Assembly: GCA_022393335.1 (NCBI GenBank)
Contig: JAJEKB010020675.1
Location: 653,918 to 717,917, forward strand
Direction: 5' to 3'
DNA from: Macrotrachela quadricornifera
Taxonomy: Eukaryota; Rotifera; Eurotatoria; Philodinida; Philodinidae
Length of the DNA stretch: 64,000 nt
The notes beneath the pieces were generated by a model. The model was given only the letters and a program-made list of their open reading frames with translations. It did no database searches and was not told the origin of the DNA. Numbering within the stretch: position 1 is the stretch's first letter; every line of letters begins with the position of its first letter. Below, piece after piece: positions 36,772 through 48,299 of this stretch. The position numbers and the translations under genes are program-made.

Positions 36772-37717
36772 TCACAGTTTTTTTGCTCCATCTTGTGGTA
36801 CAAAGCCTAAATCTCTTTTTGCATCATCCAAATTGACCCAAAGACGATGATTATTCGACATAACAAAGTATATTCCACTAATATTTAATGGAGCTTCTAA
36901 GGCTTTATCAATAAATAAACAAAGATCACGATAACTACACCATACAGTTCGATACCAACTTGTTCCCGGTTCATCATCAATATTAATCGCTCCAAAACGA
37001 GCACAAATAATAGATTTTGAATGATTTTTAATAATATTAGCAGCTATTTGTTCACCAATAATTTTACTCTCACAATATGCTTTATTTCCTGGTGTTTGAA
37101 GATCAGGTAATGGTGGATGATCTGCAATAGTAAGTTTTTGAAGATCATTTAACATTGTTGTATCATCAAAAGTTCCATCTACAATTGAACAATATGGTTC
37201 ACGAGTAAGATAACCAAAAACTGTCATGACTGAACTAGCATATATAATACGACAAACATTTGCTAAAAATGCAGTATTAATCATTTTTAAATTAAACAAA
37301 TAGTATTAACATACGTGCATCAAAAATATTTTTTGTTCCATCAATATTAACATGTGAAATCTTCTCAATATCAGGTTGAGTTTCAAGTATAGCTGCTAAA
37401 TGAATAATAATATCAATTTTTTGTTCTTCAATAATTTGATGTAATTTTGTTCGATCAGTAATATCACATTGAATAAATTTATCTAATGAAAGAGGAAACA
37501 TTATTTCTATTTGATGAGAATCATGCTTTATTGACTGATATCGTGAAGATATATGCATATGTTGATCAAGTCCAAAGATTTGATAATCTTTTGGATATGT
37601 TTTAGTTAAATAATTAAATAAAATTCTTCCAACTAATCCTGAAACACCAGTTATTAATATTCGTTGTTGATTTGATGATGATGATGATTCAATTTTATTA
37701 GAATTTATTTCACTCAT
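36772..37717 (-). CDS. NAD-dependent epimerase/dehydratase, uronate-dehydrogenase-like
   Basis: Two exons, 37717-37315 and 37262-36772, are joined in phase 1 across a 52-nt intron (GTATGT...TTTTTAG); 297 residues. This is an extended SDR: Rossmann loop TGVSGLVG (24-30), the NID/GT...N segment at the end of exon 1, active-site YASS, and Y-x-x-x-K (YCESK, Tyr197/Lys201). The C-terminal block (SYRDL...ALEAP...GIYFVMSNN...W.NLDDAKRDLGFVPQD) matches the layout of bacterial uronate dehydrogenases, which oxidise galacturonate or glucuronate to the lactone with NAD+. A role in sugar-acid breakdown is plausible. The enzyme type is mainly bacterial, so transfer followed by intron gain is a reasonable inference. 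It could be another sugar-nucleotide epimerase. Confidence 0.8.
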
Positions 37718-39648
37718 AATAATTCGTTAATAAATGCGTAAAATATGTGAATGAATTGACGAATCACTTAACAAGTCGCAATAGACGAAGTAGTAATGGG
37801 TAGCAAGAGGTAAGAAGCAGTGCACTTTTCATTTATATTTCATCGTAACTCGTGTCAGAGCAAAAAAAACAACTCGCAATAGAACAGAAAAAAGTCCTCA
37901 TATAGATATATAAAGACGTAAACGGAACGAAAAAACAAAATTATTGCTAATCGTAACGAAAAATATAAATAGACTATTTCACTACTGCTGAAACATTTCT
38001 TTAATTATGATCACAATGAAGAATTGTATGAATAGCATTACTATTACCCTTCGCATATAATGCTCGCTTACTATGGCATGATTCAGTTAATAAAAAAGAG
38101 AGAAAGGAACGAATAGAACAAAGGTCAAGGATAGAGAGATACATATGCGCAATGCAAATAATAAGAACGTTTCTACATAAAAGATATCATACAGGAATAA
38201 TGTCACCTAAGAGTGATGTGTGCTTATCCGCACATTTTTTTTTTGATTAAAGAAAAGGAGTTTTTAATGAGGAATTTTATTAGTACGACAGATTTTTTTC
38301 GTAAGTCAAACATATGTGTGCCAAATAGATTTTGAGTAATAGAAGATAATGAGATGTTAAAGAAGTAAACTGAACAATGGAAGCGACGAGAAAATTTCGT
38401 AGAGAATGCAGTATGCTAGAATTTCAATACGATGAAGAGTTTTTAGAAAGATCGCAAAATTGAAATTGGAATGGATGATGATCAAGGAAATGCTCTCTTT
38501 GGTATACTTATTGAGACTTTTTTAAGAAAAGGAACATTTCGTACCAATTTTACATCATAATCTTCAGATAAACTGTTAACTTTCTCTATCGAGTTGTTAA
38601 CACAAAAGTTTATACTGAAATAATCGATAATAAAGTCATTTTTAGACTATAATTCAGAGTTAGAACAAGGTATTTAGTTATCTTCTTTCATATTTGTAAA
38701 CATTAAAATAATGTCAATTAGAAAATTCTATTATCGAATATCTCTTTGTTTCTTTTAAAGAAATCGATACATGTTGTACAATGGTTTTATATTTTATCTT
38801 TTTATATGAATCAATCATAATAAAAGCTTCTAAGATATTATTGATGCTGATCAAAATGAAATTTTAATCTATTCTAAGCGAACATTTGAATGTATGTTTT
38901 AAACATAAAAAAATAATATTTTATGAAGAAAAGAAATTAATTTTTTCATATCTGTGACTGACGATAAAATTTTCATAATTCGAAATTTTGTTTAATTAAC
39001 TTATTCACGAGATATTATATATCAAAATCAAATGAAAAGACTAAAATATGAAAAACCATTAAGAATGCATGTTAGTCAAAATACACGAATGAATATCTAT
39101 CCTCGTTTGAATAGAAAAATGACAAATATTGAAATCTTTGATTACAATAATCTTGTAATAAATTTATTTTGTAAAATTGATTCGGTATAATAGAATATAA
39201 AATCTTTTATCTTCTATAAATAAATATATATATATATATATAGATATTAACAATTCATTTTTCTTAATCAGATGCAAATGTGTAAATTTCACTAAATAAT
39301 ATAGATTTTTACTCAAAAGAAATTCGATGTAAGTGTAAATTTATATCCCGAAGATTCATTTTGTTTTTCCTCATTTAATAATCGTTAAGAATAGCCAACA
39401 TTAAGCTTTTTTTTTAATCGATGATATGTGACTCTCTTCTATCTTTTTGCATCATACACATACATGTTTTCACTCCTACATGGCCATCATAATATTTTGA
39501 TTTTCACGCTTCGATTGCTTTGTATTTTTCTTTTTTTTTTCTTCATGTAAATAAATATTACCTTTCAACATATTATTCTGTTCATGTTCTCTTATTTATT
39601 CTCGCCATTACACCTTGTATTCGTAATATTTTTTTAATAAAAAGAAAA
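37718..39648. other. intergenic, no gene seen
   Basis: Divergent spacer of 1.9 kb holding the promoters of the SDR gene (-) and the LRR gene (+). There is a (TA)n run near 39225-39242. The open frame upstream of 39649 is low-complexity and is not taken as coding. Confidence 0.35.
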
Positions 39649-41577
39649 ATGACTACTACCATTATTGATCAACATTTGCCTGAATATCAACAATCATCTA
39701 GAATACAAAATAATATATGCACTAAATGTATTACAAAGGATGAACATGAAAAATTACTCCATTACAATGAGGTATGATTATATAAATATTTACTTTTCAA
39801 TATAAAAAAACAAATTCTGCAAGTTGATGTATGTCTCTTATTAAAATTTAATATTAAATCTTATGTAAAAATTTTTGTTAGTATACTGAAAAACTATATT
39901 TAATCATAGTATAAAATTGAACAAATATCATAATTTTGAAAAACTTGGAATAATAACAAAGATTTTCATTATAAACTACATACCTATGAATTCGATTTTA
40001 TTTCTTTAGATGGCTGAAAGATTAACAATATATAAAAGTGATATAGAAAATGGTGGTAGTTTATTACTGGGATTGGAAACAATAAAGGATATAGATTGGC
40101 CTATTATATTAGAAGAAATCAATAATGAAAAAAATCCATTGCAAATATTGAATATATTTGGAATAAAAGATTTCAATGAACCAATTCAACCAGGTTTTAT
40201 TGAATTTGCAAAATCTATTGAAATACATAGAACATTAACGACATTATCATTTTCTTTTAGTACAACTCCAAGAAATAAAAGATTATTTATTTTATTTGAA
40301 TCACTTAAAAACAATTATTCTATTAAATATTTATCTATAAGTACATATGAATTGGACTTAGAAACAGCTAGTCAATTTGCGCAAATGTTAACAAATAATC
40401 AAACATTGCATTCTCTTCAATTTTTAGCTTACCTTCCTACTGATAATCCTTATATGTAAGTAAACTTATCATATATTAAAATATTCTTTTATACTATTTT
40501 TATTGTATATAATTTAGACCTCCAACTCCACCACCCATAGAATATATTATTGAATTAATATCCTCTTTACAAACAACTGTTCTTAAATCGCTTAAAATTA
40601 CTACAATTAATGATGAAAGTTTTAAAAAACTTGTAGAATGTTTACCAAAAACATTAATTCATCTTGATTTGGGTGAAAATGTTATTAGTGAAAATAGTAT
40701 TCCTATTTTACATTCATATCTTAAATCAAATGATAATATTCTTCAAGAATTAATTCTTGATAATCAACTTGCAGATGAATATTTAAAACAACATGAATCA
40801 TTATTAAAAATTAAAATTATTTATAATCATAGTTGGCTAGCTAAATTTCTTCGTAATAAATATTCTTTTAATATACATGCTGAAAATATGAATGATAATG
40901 ATTGGTCTATATTATTAGAAGAATTAACAAAATATGATACAAATTGTCGTGAAATGCATATATGGCTTAATGATAAAGTTCATCAAAAACATTTGAAATA
41001 TATTGAAACTATTTTAAATAAACAATGTCAATTAACAACTTTAATAATTGATGATTTTTGTTATGATTCATCAAATCAAATTGAATTAATTCGACAATTA
41101 AAAAATAATAATTCTATTAATAAACTTGAATTTGGTTTTGTATTAGATTCGAGTGTTTTTAATGAATTAATAGATCTTATAACAAATAATAATAATACTA
41201 AATATTTGATTTTAAGTGCATGTTGTGATATGACTGATAAAGAAGCTATTATATTAGCTAATGTATTAAAAACTAATACAGTTCTACAAACATTATCATT
41301 ATTTAGAAGTAAAATCGGTGACATTGGTTTTCAAACTATTCTATTTGCTTTACCCAAATCATTATCTGTATTATCTATCAAAGATAATCTTATTAGTGAA
41401 AAATCTTTACCTTATTTATTTATTTTAATTGAATCTCATCCAAATTTAAAATCTATTGACATTGAACAAAATCATATAAATAGTAATTCAACTGAAGTAA
41501 ATGTATCTGATTTAATAGAGAAAATATCTAAAGTTGCAATTGAAAATCATTGTATTTGTAAATTGAATAATAATTAA
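39649..41577 (+). CDS. leucine-rich-repeat protein (RNI-like)
   Basis: Three exons: 39649-39771, 40010-40455 and 40518-41577; introns 238 nt (phase 0) and 62 nt (phase 2, GTAAGT...TTTAG); 542 residues. The start codon MTTTIIDQ was chosen because the frame before it is AT-rich and low-complexity. The N-terminus has a small CTKC motif. The rest consists of irregular LRRs of 27-30 residues, seen as L..L.L......D.....L...L and spread over about 90-190 and 215-520; best examples are LIHLDLGENVISENSIPIL and LSVLSIKDNLISEKSLPYL. The type is ribonuclease-inhibitor/NLR-like and probably provides a protein-binding surface. No F-box, NACHT or TM segment was seen. The function is not known. Confidence 0.75.
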
Positions 41578-41713
41578 GAAGTTAAAGAAGAAATTGAAAA
41601 AAAATCATGTTAAATGATGATTCATACTTTTCTATCTCTTTTTCTTTTACTATATATTCTTCTCTTCTATCCATACGACTGAATTTTATCCTATATATAA
41701 TATTCATTAATAA

Positions 41714-41944
41714 ACATTTATTGGATATTGTTATTTAACTAATATTCTATCTTTTACATTTAATATTATTGAATTATCTCTTACATATAATGATATGAAT
41801 GAAGAAATACGAACAATTCTTCTCAATGATCTACGTAATAATAAAATATATTGGAAATATTCAACATACATAACAAACAATCTTAATCATTATGATATAA
41901 AATATATTCGACAGTTCATACAGAATAATTCAGTACTTAAATAA
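41714..41944 (+). pseudogene. LRR gene fragment
   Basis: An open stretch of 77 codons without a proper start, ending in TAA (41942-41944). It encodes IIELSLTYNDMNEEIRTILL and similar LRR-like text, close in style to the gene that ends 140 bp upstream. It is probably the last piece of a duplicated LRR gene. Confidence 0.45.
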
Positions 41945-44900
41945 ATTTACTTATATGGATATGGACTTAATTAGTGATCATTATTATGCCAGTCTTCGTA
42001 GATAATAATGTTTGCTGACAACAAATAATTTAAGCTTCAAAACAAAATAAATAATTCAGAATTCGAGACGAACGGTTACAGCTCAGATTCAGACTCTTTC
42101 GCAGGATTCGAGTTCAAGTTAGGTTGTCAGCCAATGAGATTGAACCGTTGGATCTTTAGGTAGTTGTTCGAATATTTTTTCTTTTAAGCAAATAGATGAT
42201 TATGGAAGTACCATTTAATCTGTCAACAATCAGTTCAAAGAGTTTTCCAAGTCAAAATAGATCGACCAGTTTATTAAACTAATTTTACCAATTGAAAGCA
42301 CTAATTTCAAAAAAACCGCTGTTAAAATTTTGTTGCATAGCTCTGATAAAAAAATGTATTTCTATAATTATTTTCTACATTTGATAGTAGTCGATAGAAG
42401 GGTCTTGAGGGTGGTGAAAAAAAGGGTTATATATCTAAAAGTTGGTCTAAATTGTAATTTTTGATTTATCACTTTCACGTTCTATTGAGACAACCGCGTG
42501 GCTACATTGGAATGATAGACAATTACCACGATTTTGCTTGAAATCGAAAAAGAATTAGAAAAATGAGAATATCATCAAAAAATCAGGAATTTCGTACAGA
42601 ATTAAAATATGATTTAGTTATAGAAATAAAAATATGAATAATAGTCAAAAAAGATAACAACCATATTTTGAAATAATAATATAGAATAATTTTATTCCAG
42701 ATCCTCGGATCATTTTTTAACAGATATGTATATACTTACTGATAACATAAATAAAGCACAATATTTGTACAAAGGATTTGTTAATGATGAAAATAATGGT
42801 ACAGCTTTCAAAAATTCAGAGTTATATTAATAATTTTTAAATGACTTTAGACGCTTGACAGATTTAGTCTTGCTTCCATACATTATCCTCCTAGTACAAC
42901 TGTTTCATTTTAATAATGATTAGAGCCCCTTCTAGAGTTGAATACTATGTCTTGCTCTAATGAGAAAACATTTCCAACTGCTAAATTGCTTTTTCAATCG
43001 AGCATATGCTGAAAAAATAGACCTCAATGATCTATTAAGCAACCAACAATGTTTCGTTTTTCAGGTCTTCCAAGCAGAAATTCGAAAAATTTAATAAACC
43101 ACTTAATTTTACTACACGAATTTCATAATTTCCGCAAAATTCTGAATTAAAAATTGTTCTTCAATTCATATATTACAAGCTGACAGCAGTTCATACAAAA
43201 TGTACAATGTTTTATTGTAACTTTAATGGATTCAAAATTTGGCACAACATACCCCACTCATAAACTATAAAATCTAAATTTACTTAAAAAAAGCCTGCAT
43301 TTTTTTAAGATAAAATTTGATTTTGATAACATATAGTGACATAAATATTTAAAGTTTAAAAAAAAATTATTAATTCTCTTTCAACTTCAAATTCATTTAA
43401 AACTTGCAAGATTGCTGATCGATATCTATTTTAATATTTATAACTTACATTTGAGATATACAAAATTAAATAGTTCGATATAACAGAACTCTTCATTTCA
43501 ACGTTATTGTTAAAACTAACTGCAATTTCTATAGTTTGCCAAAAACAACCTATAATAATATCGATCGATTGCTTTTTTTAACGTTCACCGACGGAGTACG
43601 AGTATCATTTTATTAAGAATAGTAATAGGGAACTTTAGTGAAGATTTTATCATTTGTCTGTGCAGAAATAATCATAAATAGACTATTGTTGTGAACATTT
43701 TGAAATGTATAGTACTTCACGATGATTAGCATTTTCACTATAATATTGTCATTTCTCAATAAAATGCAAAGTATTTTATTACCGACATGATCAAAGAAAA
43801 ACTCTCTACAAACTCTGATTAAATGAAAAGTTATTTGAGTGCTTTGTATTGTTTATTTTTATTGTATTTGATGAAAGCTAAGAATGATTCAGTTGACAGT
43901 GATCTATGTATTAGGAAATGCAGTTTCTAGAGCAAATGTCAATGTCTATTTGATCAATGGCTATGCGACTATAAATTTATTTTTGAAATATTTCCATTGT
44001 CAAAAAACGACGATCCAACAGTTAAATATTATCAATTATCCTTTGTATTTTATTAAGACAAAAAACATGTATATTTTCATTTTCCCAAGCATAGAACTAA
44101 CTTACAAATTCATCAAACACATCATGGACTTTTATAACTAAATTATTGTCTTTTGTCTTAATCTTCCTTTCGATCTTACATTGACAAAATATTTCATAAG
44201 TTTTACATTTCGACAAAAATCAGTTGATATACAGATATGAAATGTTTTTTGAATGATCATGTCTATATAATATTTGAGTATTTGTATCAAAGTTTTAAAT
44301 AAAATAATATTAGGTGAGAGACTTTCGCCTCAAGATATGTACATATATTAAGTTAAATACATAAAACTCGCATTGAATTCTTATCATATCATTAAATCTT
44401 TAAAGAATTTTATTAATCATTTTTTCAATTATTAGTAGTTATTTTAGTATATTTCTATTAAATATCACTTGCTTGTTGCTATTTCTGTTGCTCACAGTCA
44501 TATACTTACTCAAAATGAAAAATAATATTTATGTTTTCTCGCAGCTGTGTATAAATTTTAAAAGTATGATTAATTATTTCGTCATTGTTTGCGTTGGAAG
44601 TATGAATAACATGTTTTTAAATTGTTGTATCGATTCATTATTCATATTTATGATACTATGTATTTACCTATGTAAAAAAAAGTTTATCTTCTACATTTAC
44701 AACCTTTTATGTTGGTTAAGAGGGAGTTTTTATTTTGTCATGACTTTGAAGGAGAGTTATCATTTTGCATTATCTGCTGTTGACATACCACGTGCAAACA
44801 TTTGCTAAGCAAAGTGGTCTTTAATAAATAGACGATTTTTTGTTTTTAGTTTAATATCTTGTCGACTAAGTTTTTGTATCTTTCTACTTATAGTTTCACT

Positions 44901-45015
44901 TATATTTCTTTTATTGAATACTATTTAATCTCTCTCATTATTTGTTTATTTTTATTTTGATTAGACAAACGTTTAGTTAATTGAAAAGAATATTTTGAAC
45001 TAGTGTTTATTATCT
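41945..45015. other. 3-kb intergenic region, no gene seen
   Basis: AT-rich spacer. Frames at 43884-44141 and 44473-44808 have strongly hydrophobic, AT-driven translations and no motif. No clear repeat arms were found. Confidence 0.35.
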
Positions 45016-46052
45016 ATGTCGTCACATAATTCTGGAGCTTTACGTCAATTTGTTGAACAGGTAAGAGAAGAGAGTATTATTATTTTATGATGCAAATGAA
45101 ATGTATGTTCTACTTTTGTGTTTTAGTCTCCACTCACTGAACAAGCAACAAAAAACGAAATTTCTGTAAGATTTGTTTGTTGAATAAAGAAAAAATAATA
45201 AATTAATTCGAAACATCACGAAATGCGCCAAGTTGAAAGGCATGAAATATACAGAATAGAAGCATGTGGAAACCGTTCTTTTTCAGGAAAAGAAGATCTT
45301 ATCAAATTGAACTAATATGTGTAACGTTTATCATTCATTTTTTTTCGACAACTTCTCAATAAAAGCATATATAGATCTTCAGTTTTCGCCATTATACAGC
45401 ATAAACTAAGATTTTCGCAATCTGTAGTTGCTACATTGCGAACGGAAAAGGGAATATCAAGCATTAAACTTTCTAACTTTATTTGAGAAAACGAATACTA
45501 CCTTAAGAAAAAGTAATCAAATCTAGAGTCCTCAAAATTTCAAATCGATAGGTATAAAAAAGTATCATTTACATTCAACAAATTTCTTTTATTAATAGAA
45601 TGATCAAAACTCTGTGAAGGCTGGCTTAATGAATCTTGGTGCATCAGCAACGCGATCACCGGTATCGACAGCAGATAAACCTCCCACTACTAATTCAACC
45701 AATGAAAAACCAAAAGGTAATATTTGTCCACGTTGTGGAAAAGCTGTTTATTTTGCCGAGGAAGTCAAAGCCGCTGGACAGGTAAAAAAAAGTGGTTTCT
45801 TTCAAATGATAATTGAACTTTTCTGTTTAGTCATTTCACAAACTATGTTACAGATGTACCAACTGTAAAAAAAGTATCAGTGGTGGTAGTTTTTCTGAAC
45901 ATGATGGCAATATTTATGATGACAGTGAGTTTTTATATATCTTCGACTTTCTCAGTGTTTATTCTACTATTTTAGATTGTTATAAACGTCTATTTGGTCC
46001 AAAAGGTGTGGGCTTTGGTGTAGGTGCAGGAGCTTTATCGACAGACAAATAA
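45016..46052 (+). CDS. single-LIM-domain protein, CRIP/CRP-like
   Basis: Five exons: 45016-45060, 45127-45165, 45599-45781, 45831-45924 and 45976-46052. Donors include GTAAGA, GTAAGA, GTAAAA and GTGAGT. Phases are 0,0,0,1; 145 residues. An N-terminal Ser/Thr-rich tail of about 65 residues precedes one LIM domain: CPRC, H-K-L-C (H and C on the start of exon 4), then CTNC. The CRIP-type end GPKGVGFGVGAG follows. The zinc-ligand pattern C-x2-C-x17-H-x2-C-x2-C-x2-C is complete, but the first Cys of the last ligand pair appears replaced by Asp (IYDDNCY where CRIP has a Y-C...C-Y form). CRIP/CRP proteins bind the actin cytoskeleton or act as nuclear adaptors. The 4th exon is only recognised through the missing LIM half. 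Confidence 0.85.
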
Positions 46053-46290
46053 TTTGTTCATGAATGTATACCCACATAGTAGTTTTATTCTGTTCGAAAC
46101 AGTCGAACTTTTGTATGTAAACAATTTTTTTTATCTATCAGCTCTTATGTGTAATTTTTGATTCTTCAACGTTCTTTCTATTAATTGTAAATGAAATGAA
46201 ATCCTGAAAATATCGAACTGTTCATGAAAGTTTTTGCTCACTTAAGGTCATCGTCCCACCCTAAAAAGTCAGTTTTCGTCATACATGTAG

Positions 46291-48010
46291 AACTCGAAGA
46301 CTCTACTCGAGTTTTCAACTATTCGGATATTCGACTATTCAACTATTGATACATGAAAGATTAAGGACGCTAACTACAGGATGCTTCCTGCAGAATGCTA
46401 GAAGTAAACCCCTCTCCGCATTAGAAGATCCCGGGTCTTCTATTTAGAGAGGTGTTCTAATGCGACTTTCAGGTAACAATTCTCAAAAAGTTTTCAAAAC
46501 TAATTTTTTTTGTCCCGTATCATTATTTTCGCAACAACACGTCTAGTAAATTTTATTATCAGATACTTTATTCATGAAGAATGCTATATATATGAATCAT
46601 TCTTTCGTTTTGTGCCGCTGCTTCTGAAATGATGTGAATAAGATATTTCTTTTTTTTACATCGTCCTAATTTACTGCGACTTTATGTAATAACAAATATG
46701 AGCGCAACTATGAAAACATTTCACAAGTCTAGAATTTTGCCTTAATACAGATTTCTATATAAACAAGCTGAGAATATTAAAGGAATCCGTGTCGCCTATC
46801 GTCATCAGTGTTTAGGTCAGCTCCTGAAAGTGCAAGCATACTAACTGTAATTGTTGTGAATGATTTAGTTTAGTAGGCAAATGATTTATTTTCCGGCGAC
46901 TCAAATTACTACTAAACATTATCAGAAACACTTCTAAAACAGACCAGATAACATCAGATACACTAATTGATACTCAATATTATATGGTTGTGCAATAGTA
47001 TTTGCCGCACTAAATCAAAATGTCGGGCAACCTGGACAATTTTCAATCACAATCTCTAGAATATCTTTGGAAAAAGCCTTGATCGATTTTAGATTTGCCA
47101 TAGAGTTTCTGATTCTCAAGAGCTATCGGTTAGTTTCTCAAGCGATATTTTCATAGAGTAGACTATTGGAGACAAAGAAAAGAATACGAACAAATTAAAA
47201 ATGATAAGACTTCGATAAAAAACTGAGATAACTTTCTTGGTCTAATTCCAGCAGTTCCTGTTCAAACCTCTCGTTTGTTTGAGCATTGTTCAATGTTCAG
47301 GACATCGTGACAGGACCCGGTAAGCTTATATCTAAAGAGAGGGAATCAAGCTTCATGATGAACAGTTTCACCTGCTTTCCATTATGATGATGCCAGTTTT
47401 CAGTTGAAGAGTTTTAACAAATATTTAGAATGTCAATATTGCCTCTAATTAGAGATTCTAAATAAACAGAATCATTCGATAGAACATCTTCAAGTGAAGA
47501 CTGAGCGAGCAAAACATCGAGAGCAGATGATACGCAGACTTTAGAAGCCAGTATGGTATACCAGAAAATGACGTGAATCAACTCCCCTGTTAACTCTCTA
47601 ATAAATGGAAAGCATACTCTGAACGTCAAAATAAATCAAAAATCTTTTAACAATACAATCGGATTCAGAAATAAAAAACTTTAGAAAAAAAAACTTTTTA
47701 AAACTTCCTTAGATTATTTTGGAAGACCCGGGTCTTGTAATATGCCTTTCGAACTTTTTGCCGGGAAGGGTCTTCTAATATGGGGAGGGGTTTAATACAC
47801 GTAATGTTGAGGGTGAGGGCGTGAGGGTATGGGTGAGGTTGTCAAAGAACCGCTACCCGTAGGTCGCTGCCAAATGCAACGGACGGCATCTTTCCTCCGT
47901 ATATTACTTTCAGCATCCGGTAGGCAGCATCCTGTAGACAGCATCCTCAGGCAGCATCCTAAATCTATCATATAGTAATAGTTGAATAGTTGAAAACTCG
48001 AGTAAAATTT
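46291..48010. mobile_element. 1.7-kb nested inverted-repeat element
   Basis: The outer arms (about 46291-46400 and 47911-48010) pair through CTCGAGTTTTCAACTATTC and a GGATGCT-rich patch. The right arm carries four or five degenerate GCAGCATCCT units. Inner arms (46406-46432 and 47769-47793) pair as AAACCCCTCTCCGCATTAGA against its complement. A palindromic GACCCGGGTC lies just inside each inner arm (46430 and 47726). Frames inside are short and unrecognised. It looks like one element inserted into, or grown from, another. No transposase is visible. Confidence 0.6.
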
Positions 48011-48299
48011 AAATACTCGAATCAAATTAACGGGTTCTATACTACTCCTATCCTGTTTAGGGCGCAGAAATATTGCACTTTATTCTGTTGATTATAGTAC
48101 AGTGAATGAAAAACATGAGCGATAATTGTATTTCTCTCAACATAAGAGATTCTAGAATAGATCAAGCTTCTATTTTATTGCTCTATAAAAACATTGTTAC
48201 AGGTATATCCTATTTACATATATTTCATGTGAAGGAACTCAAAAAGCACCAAAATTAAACTACTGAAAATATGAAAACCTTTCGAATATGCAACATTAG

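Noticed and set aside
42060..42180. tRNA-derived-SINE-like text with ACTCGAATCC on the minus strand
   Set aside because: The B-box match is partial and no cloverleaf or tail repeat was found.
43884..44808. Two plus-strand frames with hydrophobic translations
   Set aside because: Phe/Ile/Tyr-rich text is expected from AT-rich DNA; no motif, splice partner or codon bias supports a gene.
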